64,000 nucleotides of DNA from Bedellia somnulentella. Taxonomy: Eukaryota; Arthropoda; Insecta; Lepidoptera; Bedelliidae. Each line of letters starts with the position of its first letter. Position 1 is the first letter of the stretch. Of this stretch, positions 12,288 to 25,196 are shown in pieces. The notes beneath the pieces are model-generated. The model was not told the DNA's origin and did not search any database. It saw only the letters and a program-made list of their open reading frames with translations. The stretch covers positions 13,005,423 through 13,069,422 of the forward strand of contig OY755176.1 of NCBI GenBank assembly GCA_963576735.1, written 5' to 3'. The position numbers were made by a program, and so were the translations under genes.

Positions 12288-12420
12288 AACATTAAAGTTA
12301 TTTCATTAAACTAAATTTAGTGCATTTTTAATGCGCGCGCTTTTTTCTGTCCCTTTCACTCTCAATGAATTGCCAATAAGAGCGAGCGCAATAACTGCCC
12401 AATACGGGGAGGTCTACCAT
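12288..12420 (+). repeat. Diverged fragment related to the TTAA MITE
   Basis: Shares with 47470-47580 the sequence around GCGCGCG-TTTTTTC, CTGTCCCT, TCACTCTCA, AAGAGCGAGCGCAATA and CGGGGAGG. The inner right half is clear; no matching left end was found, so it is a remnant. Confidence 0.65.
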
Positions 12421-13639
12421 ATACTACTATAAGCTCCGAACTTCGAAGAACATATTCAATCATCTAATTACACCACATAAAAGTTATTATATCAACTATT
12501 CTTAATAATATTAATCGACATTTCAAGGATAAATTAATAAACTAAATGAGTTTGGAAACTGATTAATCAAATAGCCTCGCCTTTGCTCAATACGAATTCA
12601 TATTTCAAACAATACAATATTTTTTGTTAATAAAACAGTGTTAGGTGCAGATACTAATTAATCTCATTGTTGGTTTGCTTTGAATGGCCAAGATTGAAAT
12701 ACTTATTACTACTAACAAATAGTCATTATAATTTATTTGTAATATTCATGATATATAGTAGCAAACAGTTTTAAATAATCGTAAGTAGTTTGATCTTTAA
12801 AAGTATAAAGAAATGTCCGTGCACTAATTTTGACTTTCATTAAGGACCAAAAATCATAAAATATTATTTGTTTTGTGAAATAAAAATGAAACACAATGGT
12901 TAATCGCACTTAGTCAATTGCAGTCAAAAAAATCATGCCGAATTATTTCATTTGTGTAAAATGTTTTCGAGCTTTACTTTATTATTGTATTGTTTGGAAA
13001 TCATAGGACATACCTGCAATGAATGGGAATTGATTAGAAACTTTTCATTTTTATTTTTATAACCTTTTCATATGTTATTATTTTACAAAAACGTAATAAT
13101 TAAAGGTACAACTTAATCGGCTATATTTTGACTAGTGCGCGTTGATGATTAGTGCGCGACTGTGTTACAGCTAAAACTTTTCCATATAATAAACATAGTA
13201 TAAACAAATTTGGAAAAGTACCTCAAAATCTTTCACTAAATATAAAATAAGATAAAAACTATTCTTACTTGCAACGGATTTATCACCATAATAGCTAAAA
13301 CTAATTTTGTTGGGTACATAAACGGGTAATAAGGATAATCCTACACATTTAAATAAAGTAAATTATTTTTTCTTCTCCATGAGACTATATTTAGTTTCAT
13401 GAAGAGCCCAAATAACTGCGTTAAATTCTAGTTCGCTCCCAATCAATGCATTATACTTTATTGTTTCTAAATAACAGCGTACTGTGCGAAGCTTGAATCG
13501 AAACATTTTAAACGCAGCCTTACATATTCCTACAATGTGACTATGAAAAAAAGGTCAAATGTGATTTTCACTCGTAAATCCCTAAAATATGATTTGTTGC
13601 TATATCTTTACGCTGAAAAGACTAGGCATATTTGGATGA
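12421..13639. other. Intergenic DNA without recognised features
   Basis: AT-rich, no recognised repeats or coding signal. Confidence 0.5.
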
Positions 13640-13732
13640 CATAAATAAGTAAATTTGCCGGGATCTTACAGAGTGGCAATCGATAGTCCCTGCCTACCAA
13701 TATTAGAAATAATGGCGTGAGTATGTATAAAA
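13640..13732 (+). mobile_element. LINE-R 3'-end remnant
   Basis: Contains TGGCAATCGATAGTCCCTGC...AATGGCGTGAGTATGTATA, matching the LINE-R 3' terminus. Confidence 0.65.
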
Positions 13733-15619
13733 CCACGCCCAGCATGAGTTAAATCTTATTTTATTTGTATACTCGTAAATTCAAATAACTTATCTCGTCA
13801 CTCAGATATCTATGACGCTGCTGCTACATCGGTTTTCATAGTATTTATTTTAAAACGTTTTAATTATTAATTCTTTCGTAAAACCATAACATGATCTTTG
13901 CTTTTAGTAATGTTTGGATTAATAATATATCCTTTATATAGTTAGGATCCTGTAGCCGCACAGAAGCAATAACTATAATATCCAGTCTATACCTTTTTAT
14001 GGCATCTTTGATGATATTTTGCAATAGTTTTACCGTTGCAAAGATGAATATAGACAGAAGGACAATCCATAATCATGAATCCAGTACTTGTGTCGTCTAG
14101 ATAAAGGATTTAATTTTGTTGGAAGTAATCTTATGCAACACTGTATTTAAATATTATTGGCAGCATGCTACACTGTACACTTTAATTTCAAAAACAATCA
14201 ACACGTTAATGCCATATAAGTTTGCACATATATATTGCGCTGTCAAAACATGCATAAGTACACTTAAAATTATTAATATTCGCCATTCGCAATATTTAAC
14301 TACAGTTGCAGTTAGCAAACGTTGATAGTTTACGACTGGGACAATGCAGTGACTAAATATTACAAGAGTCCTTGATCTTTCATAGAACTATTAAATATGG
14401 TTAGCTGAGAACAAGTTCGGTTGATGCGCTTAAAATTGTCTGACCCAGATAAACTGTGACCTCATGCACATGTTTTTCACTAATGGTATTGTTTGTACAA
14501 TTCTTTTGTATGACACGGTTGGTTTCCGATACAGCGGGCTCTTTGAATGCCCAAAATATTTGACACAAGGACGCGTACAGCATCCCACTTCACTCATTGT
14601 ATGCAAATTTATACGTGCAAACGCTCGAAAATAAACAAATGTAAAATGATGTTTCAATTAGTATAGGTTAATATGATTCATCTGGGTGTTGCATAACAAG
14701 TGGTGTTACTCGAGGTATAGGTTAGATTTTTGTCAAGACATGCAAGAGCTAAAATACATAAACAGGCTCATAAAATATTCACATAACATGTAGATAAGAG
14801 GTTTAAAGTTCGTTGACTGCGGTCGTTTATGTAGTGTTTAATGAGCTGCACAGGTAATTTACGGTAAAGGTATTGTAATTGCAACACTTAGACTTAGTAA
14901 AATCTCTAGACCAAGTGTGCATAATACCTATTTTTAGCACTTTCAAAGCTAACCGTAGCCTAGCGGTTATTTTAAAATAACTACAAATGTCATGAATAAT
15001 TGGATAATAAAATAACAGCTAATATGAATTAAGGAAAAATTGCTCTAAGTAAAAATAAGATTTTGTAAAACCAATAATGAGCGAATAAAACTGCGGATCC
15101 CACTCATATAAATCTTAATTTTCAAACTTATATCATCTCACTGCTTTTACCAGCTGAAAATGCATTTAATTCAATTAAGTGTATATAAATATTAAGAAGG
15201 TAGCACAACTTATTTAAAATGTTTATCGTTTAGTACTAGTAATTGACAAAAAGTAACACCAAACTATGGGTTATTATTATTAACTAACTGAATATTGGTA
15301 AATCCTTTAAACATGTAATTTACACAAAGAAGCATATGAATATTTTTGGTTATACTTGTGTGTAGTATTTAATCAAGTGAAAATATCTTGATTTAATTTA
15401 CATAAGCGGTAAAGTGATACCTATTTTATTATTTAGGAATAATGATATTGTAAAACAATAGGATTTCAGATATGGTTGCAGACGATCCAATGATTCCCTC
15501 CTACAAGTGTTGGTGGGTACCAACACTTTTGTAATATAAAAAGTTGAAAACAACTACTTATAAAATAAAAATCTCTGTCTCTACTTTTGCTTATTAATTT
15601 TATCAATCTTAACTATCTT
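13733..15619. other. Intergenic DNA without recognised features
   Basis: AT-rich. Short open frames at 14116-14657 overlap each other on both strands and show no domain. Confidence 0.5.
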
Positions 15620-16228
15620 TTATTACATAAATAAATAAATAAATATATACGGACATATTATACACAATGTAATGTAATGTAAGGTTATGTGATCGTGTGA
15701 GGAATGATGTGATTCGTGAAAGGTGTGGTGTAAAAGATGATATTGTAAGAAAGATAGAAAAAGGAATGTTGAGATGGTTTGGTCACATAGAGAGGATGGA
15801 TGACAGTAAATTGGTGAAAGAGATATATAGAGCCAATGTGGAAGGTAATGTTAGTAGAGGACGACCTCGGAGGACACATTTGGATCAAATAGAAAATGTG
15901 CTCAAAAAGGCAGGTGTCCGCAGTATGAAGAATAAAAGAGCATGTATGAAAAGATTGATGGATGTAAACGAAGCCAGAGAGGTTTGCCAGGATCGTACAA
16001 AGTGGCGATCGATAGTCTCTGCCTACCCCAATGGGAACTAACGGCGTGAGAATATGTATGTATGTATGTATATTATACACAGATCAAGTCAGCCCCAAAC
16101 TAAGTAAGACTTGTATTATGGGATACTAACTCAACGATATATTTAATATTATATAATACACATATAAATAACATCCAAGACTAAGAAACAACATTTACGC
16201 TCATCACATAAATGATGCCCTCAGCGGG
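15620..16228 (-). mobile_element. SINE-C copy split by a LINE-R insertion
   Basis: The two parts are 15620-15666 (tail side, TATACGGACATATTATACAC) and 16082-16228 (GATCAAGTCAGCCCCAAACT through GCCCTCAGCGGG). They rejoin when the LINE at 15667-16069 and one duplication are removed. The tRNA-like head is mostly missing. Confidence 0.78.
15667..16069 (+). mobile_element. LINE-R copy, 5'-truncated, with target duplication
   Basis: Encodes the last 114 codons of a LINE ORF2 (from RNDVIRERCGVKDDI, including LRWFGHIERMDD, to SAYPNGN, then stop), then GGCGTGAG and a (TATG)n tail. It is flanked by a duplicated ATATTATACACA (15655-15666 and 16070-16081). It interrupts a SINE-C copy. Clade RTE-like is tentative. 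Confidence 0.88.
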
Positions 16229-16553
16229 TTACATCTAATAAACTATTGAAAACGAAATACATTGTCTTAGTAAATGATTTTTTTAATTAAACGTTGATTA
16301 ATTTAAAAGTTTTTTTGTCATAAATCATCATCAATTGATCTCGAGCTGCCAGAAACTCTAAAAATGTTATACCTGTCTGTCAGGCGCGTACTTGAGTTTA
16401 ATCAAATATTAGCTATAGAGTTGAGAGGTATTTTAGAACTTCATTTAAAAGAAATAATTACTCCTGTAGCCTTAAAAAATTCTATTACCGTTTAGCTGTT
16501 TAATCTGTGTTAATTAGTGTACTTATTTTTGTTTTTTACATTAAAATAAAAGT

Positions 16554-16780
16554 GCTGTGTATGTGTAGGCTTACACTAACACTACCCAATTTCTTCCCAT
16601 GGGTGACTGGTGGTAAGAGGTGACGTAGGGTATTGCGGCTTTTTTTAAGATGTGGGCGATGCGGTTGGAGACCCATCGCCAAACATTTATTTTACAATCT
16701 AATAAATAAAGCTGAAAAACTTTCTGATTCTAAATCTCTGGCTACCTCGCTTAGAGATTTATAGCCGTGAGTATATAAAT
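16554..16780 (+). mobile_element. SINE-A copy (diverged)
   Basis: Retains GGGCGATGCGGTTGGAGACC and GCCGTGAGTATAT. The 5' part is scrambled by substitutions. Confidence 0.78.
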
Positions 16781-17296
16781 AATAAAATATTTATGTTTTT
16801 ATTAAAGAAACAAAACTGAAATAAACTTAAAATCCGAACTTCTGCATTCAATACAAACTATAGACCAAGCACAAATCCAATTAAACCAAGGAATGTTAAT
16901 CGATCTATTAGTGAATCTTCTATTGAATATAATAACAATGGTTATAGCATGGTATTCACAAAACCGTGCACTACCACGCCGCCATGGCGCTCACGGGAAA
17001 GGAAAGGCTCATCCTCCAACTAAGGTCACCACGAGGTCAAACGGCGACCGACTAACTTTAATAAACTATGAATAAGTACGGCACGTTTTTAGATGTAAGA
17101 AAATTTATGCAGTTTTGACATATTTATCTTTTTAAATGATTTAAACTCATTATTTCTATTTGGTTTCTCATTTATCGGAGATGGCCGTGTACTGCTTAAG
17201 AGCTTGTGAGAACATAACATTTGATAGTGGATGCAATTTGCTTAGCGTCTGTAGGTTACTACATTTTTAAACTTTACCCACCTAATTTACTTTAAC

Positions 17297-17512
17297 TTAC
17301 GCCTGTAAATTCCAAAGAAAGTAGCCAGAGCTTGACGAATAAAATAATTTTCAGCCACTTCCGAAAGTTAGGTGGGAAGATATTGTAAAATAAAGGATGG
17401 TTGGTTTAAATTTATATTATATTATTTTATATTTTGATTACCCACTGCGACTGCATCGCCCAAGAAACGCTTAAAAATCCTTTAAACTCAAGTGCTATTT
17501 TAACCGACATTC
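17297..17512 (-). mobile_element. SINE-A copy (old)
   Basis: GTAGCCAGAGCTTGACGAAT, TCAGCCACTTCCGAAAGTTA and GCATCGCCCAAGAAACGCTT are recognisable. An AT-rich stretch of about 40 bp interrupts it. Confidence 0.65.
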
Positions 17513-17581
17513 GACCGTTTATTATTATTATTATTTTATTCATTTTACGTCCAGTGTCGGTTACTTATACTAACTAACTTA

Positions 17582-17799
17582 GGGCCAGTTTTTTGATCCG
17601 GAGTTAAAAATATAACCATTTGTTACATTGACTATAGTTAAATGACTAACCAGTAGTCAAATCGTAAATCCATTTTGGTTCGATATTTGACCATTAGTTG
17701 CTCTAACCACGGGTCAAAAAATGCATTTTGCTGATATCTAACTAATAGTTACGATATTTAACAAATTGTTGAGTTAACCACGGATCAAAAAACTGGCCC
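17582..17799. mobile_element. 218-bp MITE, PIF/Harbinger-type
   Basis: Perfect terminal inverted repeats of at least 19 bp (GGGCCAGTTTTTTGATCCG at the left, its reverse complement at the right) are flanked by TTA on both sides. A 3-bp TWA duplication is typical of PIF/Harbinger. The interior carries imperfect inverted GTTAA/TTAAC-rich segments, so one strand can fold back. No coding capacity. Confidence 0.85.
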
Positions 17800-18228
17800 T
17801 TAGTATTGAAGATCTGAATAATATAAATAAAAGTATAATAATATAATATAGATATCAATATCCTGCAAAAAAGCGTACAAAAACAAATCCACTGGTATTT
17901 TATAAGAGAAAAGATACTGAATATAGTAAATAACGATCATAATCATTATTGCCATGAGGGTGTCAGCGTTCTGAACTTGTTTCAGTAAACCTGTTAAAAT
18001 AATAAATCAAAGATAATTCCATTAATTCGCCAGCTAAATTATTGTATCTACTCTTAATGAACATCAGATGTTTTAATGATAGTAATTATGCAAGCAAAAT
18101 TCAACTCGAAGGTAAAACAGGTATGTCTGTATAACTATCACTTTACCTTGTTTTGTAGCTCAGAAACACGATCAGAACTGTGGCGGGATGCGTTCAAATA
18201 TTTAGCATCAGTAATTTTAATCCATTAA

Positions 18229-18472
18229 GCTGCTGGCTTAGAATAGCGCTACCCCATTTCTACCGGTGGGTGTACGTAAGAGGCGACTAACGGTAATGGG
18301 GCTTTTGAGGGAACATTGGGCGATGCGGTTGGAGACCAATCACCAACAACCTTTATTATATGATCTTTTCCCCACTCAACTTTCCAAAAGTGGCTGAGGA
18401 ATTTCTAATTCCTTAGCTCTGGCTACCCCTTCTAGGGAATTATAGCCGTGAGTATATGAATGTATGTATGTA
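18229..18472 (+). mobile_element. SINE-A copy
   Basis: Well preserved, from GCTGGCTTAGAATAGCGCTA to GAGTATATGAATGTATGTAT. Confidence 0.88.
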
Positions 18473-19959
18473 AGCTGCAAAAGATGAATGATATTATTTT
18501 TTTATGAGAATGCACATAAACATATTACCACGCTGTTGAATATCTTTAGAGGCAGTTACTATAGAATGCCACATTCAAGAATCTTGGATAAATCTCGCAG
18601 TTTGTAGTTATTCATCAATATTTTCTAAGCAAGGCCTAAATCAATTAAGTATTTTTTTTATTATTCAGACCATGTAAAGGATTACCAAGATCAAATCATT
18701 AAGATTGTATTTTGTATGGCAAAATTCTTGACATAAATTTAGCATAGATATTAATTTGGGAATATTTCTTCCTTTCGTCCATTATTTTTTATTATTAATA
18801 TTGTCTTTATAAAAATTTATAACAATTATAACGATATCAAACTATTGATTGCTATCATATTAATAGTAATATTAATTTGTTCAAATAAAATACTTGCAAA
18901 TCTACTAACTAAATGCCACTGTTGCTATTGCTGAATTGTTTAGTTCAGTTTGGTAAATTTAGTCATCATGCGACTGCTTGTGGGAAAAATAAATAATCGT
19001 ATAAATTGAAGGTGATTTAGACCAACATTATAATAAATACTTTGATTATGATAGTAAGATACCTAGTGTTGATCGTTAGAAAATGAAAAAAAAAATACGC
19101 ATTTGTGTTATTATTTAAGATTTACTATAATGTTTATAGTTCTCATATATTGCGAAATTAAATAGCCACCTTGAACATCGAATCGATAATATTTCTGTTA
19201 TGTTTTGAGTAATATCTTCACTTTACATCTACTAGTAACACGCACGAACGTTTTAAAAACGTTTAAACACTTTAAGCTATTCACGTTTACGTGACTCAGT
19301 TTGTTTTTAATTTGTTTCATTAAACCGCACTTTATTATGTTATGATGCTGCAATTTTCATTAAGCAGTCTGCTCTATATTATTATATAACGAAATAACAC
19401 TATAAACTAATATTAAAATAATATTATAACTATTTAAAACTAGAACTAAACACAATACATTTTACTCATCTGGTACATATTATTAAGCAAAAAATATTTG
19501 TGATTATCTCCAGACTAGAAAGAATTTTGATAACTTTCACTTACGAACAATCCCTGAAAATCAAATGAATTATTATTTTGTCCTTTTAAGTGATAAATTG
19601 ATCTAAATTTATATACAAAATACAACACAGATGCCATTCCTACTTAAAATTAGCAAAAATCGATGTAATGCACAGATGTCTTACTTTCAAACATTGAGCA
19701 CAACGACCTAGGTGAAGGTAAATTAATAGATAAAAAAGAGTGTGGCGTATCAGTCGGGTCTACTCGTGACCAGAACACACCATATACGGCCAGATCACCA
19801 CAGACGATGTAAATTAATTATACACATTAGCTGGACATGAAGTAATCTGAATTATACCTGTGGTAAAAACTATGCTCTATGCTTATGTCATACACTACTA
19901 CATTATGTTTTATATCGATCTTGTGATTTTGATAACATTACTAAATTTACGTCTTTATG
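18473..19959. other. Intergenic DNA without recognised features
   Basis: AT-rich; the 19740-19810 part is slightly more complex but unassigned. Confidence 0.5.
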
Positions 19960-19969
19960 ATCCTTAGAA

Positions 19970-20283
19970 AAAGGAATGTTGAGATGGTTTGGGCACATAG
20001 AGAGGATGGATGATAGAAAATTGGTAAAAGGGATCTATAGAGCTAGTGTGGATGGTAATGTTAGTAGAGGACAACCACGGAGAACACACTTGGACCAAAT
20101 TGAGAGTGTGCTCAAAAAGGCTGGCGTCCGAAGTATGAAGAATAAAAGAGCATGTATGAAAAGATTGATGGATGTAAACGAAGCTAGAGAGGTTTGTCAG
20201 GATCGTGCGAAGTGGCGATCAATAGTCTCTGCCTACCCCAATGGGAACTAATGGCGTGAGTATATGTATGTATGTATGTATGT
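19970..20283 (+). mobile_element. LINE-R copy, 5'-truncated, with target duplication
   Basis: Same C-terminal frame as the 15667 copy, still open for 91 codons, ending ATGGCGTGAGTATATG with a (TATG)n tail. A 10-bp duplication ATCCTTAGAA flanks it (19960-19969 and 20284-20293). Few differences from the 15667 copy imply recent activity. Confidence 0.88.
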
Positions 20284-20592
20284 ATCCTTAGAATATAAAG
20301 GAAATGTCAGTTTTTTTACAAAACAAAAACAAAGGATTAATTAAATGTTCCTTTTCTTAATGTCCTAGTTAAACGAAGACGTGGTCAAGTCGGTTAATGG
20401 CGTCGGTTGCGAGAGTAATCATAATCAGTCTCTAATTTGTCATAAAACATAAAATACTCATAGCTCACTATAAATGAATTCTACTGCGGTTTCGCAAACG
20501 TTAAGCAGCTGCGTCCATCGTTTTAATGTAATGTTCTTGTGAAAGATTTGATGAACAAAACATCTCAAGAGATAAAATATATTTTCATGAAT

Positions 20593-20727
20593 ATTTTTTG
20601 AGCGATGAGGTTGGAGACCTATCACCATCAATCTTCATTTCACCATCTTTTCCGCACGCAACTTCCAAAAGTGGCTGAGGGATTTCTAATTCCCTAGCTC
20701 TGGCTACCCCTTCAAAGGATTTATATA
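20593..20727 (+). mobile_element. SINE-A partial copy (first of a tandem pair)
   Basis: Starts inside the element at TTTTTGAGCGATGAGGTTGG and stops at CAAAGGATTTATAT, before the GCCGTGAG tail. Confidence 0.8.
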
Positions 20728-20746
20728 TTTATTCATTTTTTTAAGT

Positions 20747-20907
20747 AGGGATTTTTGAGCGATGCGCTTGGAGACCTATCACCAACAACCTTTATTTCAC
20801 CATCTTTTCCCCACGCAACTTCCAAAAGTGGCTGAGGAATTTCTAATTCCCTAGCTCTGGCTACCCCTTCAAGGGATTTATAGCCGTGAGTATATGTATG
20901 TATGTAT
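20747..20907 (+). mobile_element. SINE-A partial copy (second of a tandem pair)
   Basis: Restarts at the same internal point (TTTTTGAGCGATGCG) and runs to a normal TATG tail. The two partial copies share CCACGCAACTTCC-type variants, so they come from one tandem duplication of about 157 bp. Confidence 0.82.
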
Positions 20908-21018
20908 TTTAACTGTCTTTATCCAATAATTATAATGTTATTAAATGTTATACAATTTTATTTAACTTATAATAATAAACGTTCATTTCCTAATGGCATT
21001 TTATAATAATAAATAAAG

Positions 21019-21335
21019 AATAAATAAAGGAAAGAAAATTTTCGACACAGGCGGGAATTCGCGACCTCGGGTATACGCCCCCGTCGCTCTGCCAATCTAC
21101 AAATGCTACCGTGTCGATGGCTGCCAGCGCGACTATCCTTTGTTTCTTTTACACTTTTAAGTAGTGTTTGCGTACCCTACCTCCGATTCCTTTAAAAATT
21201 CGGAAGCCCACTTGTCTGTCTACCTTTTCCGAAGAATGCAAATGTTGAGAACGCTTAACTATCACATAATTTGAATGTTTTTGTTCATGAAAACCTCATG
21301 TGGGGATTATTACTAATAAATAAAGAATAAATAAA
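21019..21335. mobile_element. Repeat family E, rearranged copy
   Basis: A minus-oriented tRNA-like unit and body (21019-21225) is followed by a plus-oriented piece of the same family (21275-21335, GTTCATGAAAACCTCATGTG...). The tRNA-like T and acceptor parts carry deletions and substitutions. Confidence 0.65.
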
Positions 21336-24300
21336 GAATTTATTTATTTTATATTATTATTATTTACATTAAATAATATTCAGGAATAGGATATAAATAA
21401 TTATATAATATTTTATTCTCCTATTTATTTTTTCTAAATATACATTCACTCTTTCACACACTTTCACATTTTCTAATTTATAATATAAATATTTATCATG
21501 CGTTTTCAATTAATATGTTTTCATTACCAAATAAAATGGGTACCGATTATAAGTGATATATTCAAAGAGCTATTAATAGCCAGTCATACTATAATGTAAG
21601 GGCGTGTGCAATCTTCCTAGTATTGCGGCACTTAGCAGCGGCGTCGTAAGCGCAGCTGTGAGAATGTGACCCGAACGCCATTTATTTACACCTGCTATTA
21701 AGATTACAGATTAGCCATCGGATTACGTATTTATTGTGGTAAAAATGACGTCGAAACACACTTATGAGATTCGAATCTTAAAAATAAAAATATTGCAATC
21801 TCCAGCACCTACTTAATCAAATAGATTACATTATTGTGTGAAGTGTTTATATGTATTCAAGTTGATATTGACGTATGGAATGAATCAAAAATTATAAAAT
21901 AAGGTTTAAAATGTCACTTAGAATTAAACCTTGAAGCAACTTTCGTAATTCTGAAGAGAAATTTGAACAGACTTAACTTATAAGACATTAATAATTATAA
22001 TATACATTTTATTTATAAAAATTAATATCACTGAAATAATCCGCTGGTATACTTTACATAGAAGCACTGATAATAACAAGTCTTACTTTACACAAAAGCA
22101 AAAAAACAAGTCTTAAATATAAAAGACATCAACGCGAGCGCTCAATTGAACTTTACATACTTAGACTAAGTAAAACAGCGATTTTAAAGTCAACCTTGCT
22201 TGACCTATATCTACGTGACCAAATATACACTAATTTCACCCAAAAGGCATATTTGATTGTCATCCTGGCAAAAGGCATTTATAGCTCCTTGTGTTTCTAA
22301 AAAAATGATCTATTTTCAAAATGGCGTCATATACTCACCATTACTGCTCTGGAGTTTTCACTTAATCTTCATTTCTTATTTTTTTTTCGTTTGTGTATGA
22401 TATAGCTACAGTACCGTCAATTTGAGTAATACATTTAATATCTATAATCTTCAAAATTATAAAATCTAGGTTTATATTTGACTCTTGACGGAAGATAATA
22501 ATGTAAAGTTAATATATATTTTCGGAGCGTATTACGTATTTAAGTAAAAGTACATTTCCCACGAGTTTAGCCAATAAATATGGTCCATGAGTAATGGCAA
22601 ATTCATATGACTGCAGACAGATAGGCAAGCTAGTAAGATATGTTTGTACATAACGTAATAACTTGCAAGACGAGTAGTGATCTTCTGAACCGAATTTGAC
22701 CCCAACGCTCATGCATTATTTCTGTTAGAAAAGGGAAATGTCGTTAAGAGTAGTCCCAGTTACAATTATGGTATGGATCCAAAAAATTAAGACCATATTA
22801 TTTGTCATAAAATGCTCTCAACAGTATTGCACGCAAAGGAAACGTTTCGCAGTTATCAAAGTAAATAAACCCCATTAATAAATTTTAATTGAGCTATTCG
22901 CCCATTCGAAAATAGAACACATTTCTCAAGCATTCAACAATTGTGCAATTTGGGTTGAAAAACGTATGCGATGTGATAAACGCGACGCGCCGCGCAACAT
23001 CCGGCGCAGGCGCAGTTAGCTAAACTGTTTGGGATCACTGCGTTATGTCATTCATTATGCAGTTTTTTGTTGGTTGAACTAATTGATCTATTAGGGTTAT
23101 TGCTGGTTTACTAGTTTGATTGACCAATGACCCAATAAACATTTCTTTACACTTTTAATAAATTGCAATGATACATTCATTTGTATTGCTGATAGTTAAC
23201 AAGTAAGGTAGTAGCGGAAATCATGGACTGAAACTTCAGAACCAATTGAAATTAGTTTTAGTTATCGTTTTGTAATAGCGTATAGCATATTTAATGGCTG
23301 TAAATTTTATTAGTGAATATGTAGTGATAAATCCCTTCTTGAAAATGTTTGTCAATAGATTGAAATATCTATATTTTTTAGATAACCGTTTGCAATTAGT
23401 TATAATCAAGATATTCATATAGATTAATAAAACATGTTATTTTACTAGCAAAACTAAAGAGATGCAGTCAATTGCAACTATTTTGGAATTAGTCATTCAT
23501 AGATGCAATTTAAATGATGATGTGTCAAGTTTTTAGTGAAAACCATTTCATAAACAAACATTAACGAACTGCAAAGTGTCATTTGTAAGCGGATAAATTT
23601 CAAGCGTAATCTGACGCAATATTGGAGAAACAATAAGTTCTGGGTGGGGCCGAGCACGTACATGGCTATTGAATTATTCGCATGAATATGAGGATGAATG
23701 ACATGTTGGGCTAACATCGTGCGTGCTTTTTGTGATGTCGTGGAAATAATGAATCCTAATATGGTGATGGCATTTGGCAAAAGAAATTGTTATCCGATTT
23801 CTTTGTATCTTCTTAAACGAAACGGATACAGAAAGTATTGAACGATATTCAGTGTTTATAGTTCTGGACTTAAAGGCATCCATTTGTTTATCATTCAATC
23901 GCTGTTGATTTTAACCGCAGATAAAATGATTTCAATCTAGGTTTTCACAAACAGTCATACAATAGTACTGTGAATTGCATGCCAAAAGTTTATATTTTTT
24001 TAAATTTAAGATTGAGTTACAAAAAGATTTCACTTATTAGTAAAACTAATCATGCTTACCTATAATTGTTGAGCATTACATATGTAATCTAAGTATATAC
24101 TTAATAAACCTTCTGTAAGGTAGAGCCATTTGAGAATAAAGTGAACCAGCTCAATCCAGCTCAAATAGGCACCCTGCTTTTTCGACATTTCATTATGTCT
24201 TAATTCTGTGAGAGACTAAGATAACTCTTAGTTTCCGAAACAGTAATTCGAACACCTTATGTACAAAAACAAACAAGCTAATTTATACGAATAGATACGT

Positions 24301-25196
24301 AACATTTAAAATAATTTGCAATAATTGATCAATTAAGATTTTCTTAGCATTTGATACAGTGTTCAATTACTTATACTTATTTGCTGAATTAGTTGCATTC
24401 CAGCCATACGCAATTAAGCTATCACGGATTGCAATTTATTGATACTAATTGATGTTACAAGTCATTGATACCTACCGCGTCCGGTGAAATATCGACATCC
24501 GTAGCATGACGTAGATTAGAACTAGATACCTATATGTTGAAAAACTTATCAAGCAAAATTTATTTGATTTAAAAATAGGTAAATTTAAATTAAAGTTCTT
24601 AAGACATACTCACTGTCTTAAAATAATTTGAAAGCAAATATCAGATTATAATCAGACTTTATACATAATTCAATTCACCTTTATAAAATTTACTTAAAGG
24701 AATAGTCGAACAGTATTTTAATTTCAGCAAAATATTACATTAAATATCTTGTTCTGTTCAGTCCACAACAATCTACCACAATTTTAGAATAACTGTACTC
24801 CTCCCAAAGAGGAAGACATAATGAGCTTCACCGAGATACCATCAATAGAACATAAATCTCAAAGTTTATCTGCCGAGCGAACTTTGTACGTTTGAGTCAA
24901 AATCGGACAGTGGAAAGCTGACCCGTGCCCTGCAGCTAGCTCAAGTTAGAGTGGTTAATATGTAATGTACCGTGTAAGTAAAAGGTACCGTTCAAATGTT
25001 ATAACATTTATTCAGATATTACTGTTGCTGATTTTGATTTATTATGGTAATTCAAATGTTCTTTTTACTCTCATGTGTTTTTTATGCAAAAACGTTTATT
25101 TCTTACGCAGATCATGTGAGCTAAACGATAAGGCCTACTTAATTTCAAAGCTTCAGAAGATTTAAGAGCTTATTCCATTACACTTTGTCGTTGCTG
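21336..25196. other. Mostly unique intergenic DNA
   Basis: The longest stretch free of this window's repeat families. A small GC-rich patch at 22980-23030 (GCGACGCGCCGCGCAACATC) stands out. Minus-strand short frames near 23493-23898 have no motif. Confidence 0.5.

Noticed and set aside
15685..16080. 131-codon minus-strand open frame
   Set aside because: Antisense of the LINE-R coding end.
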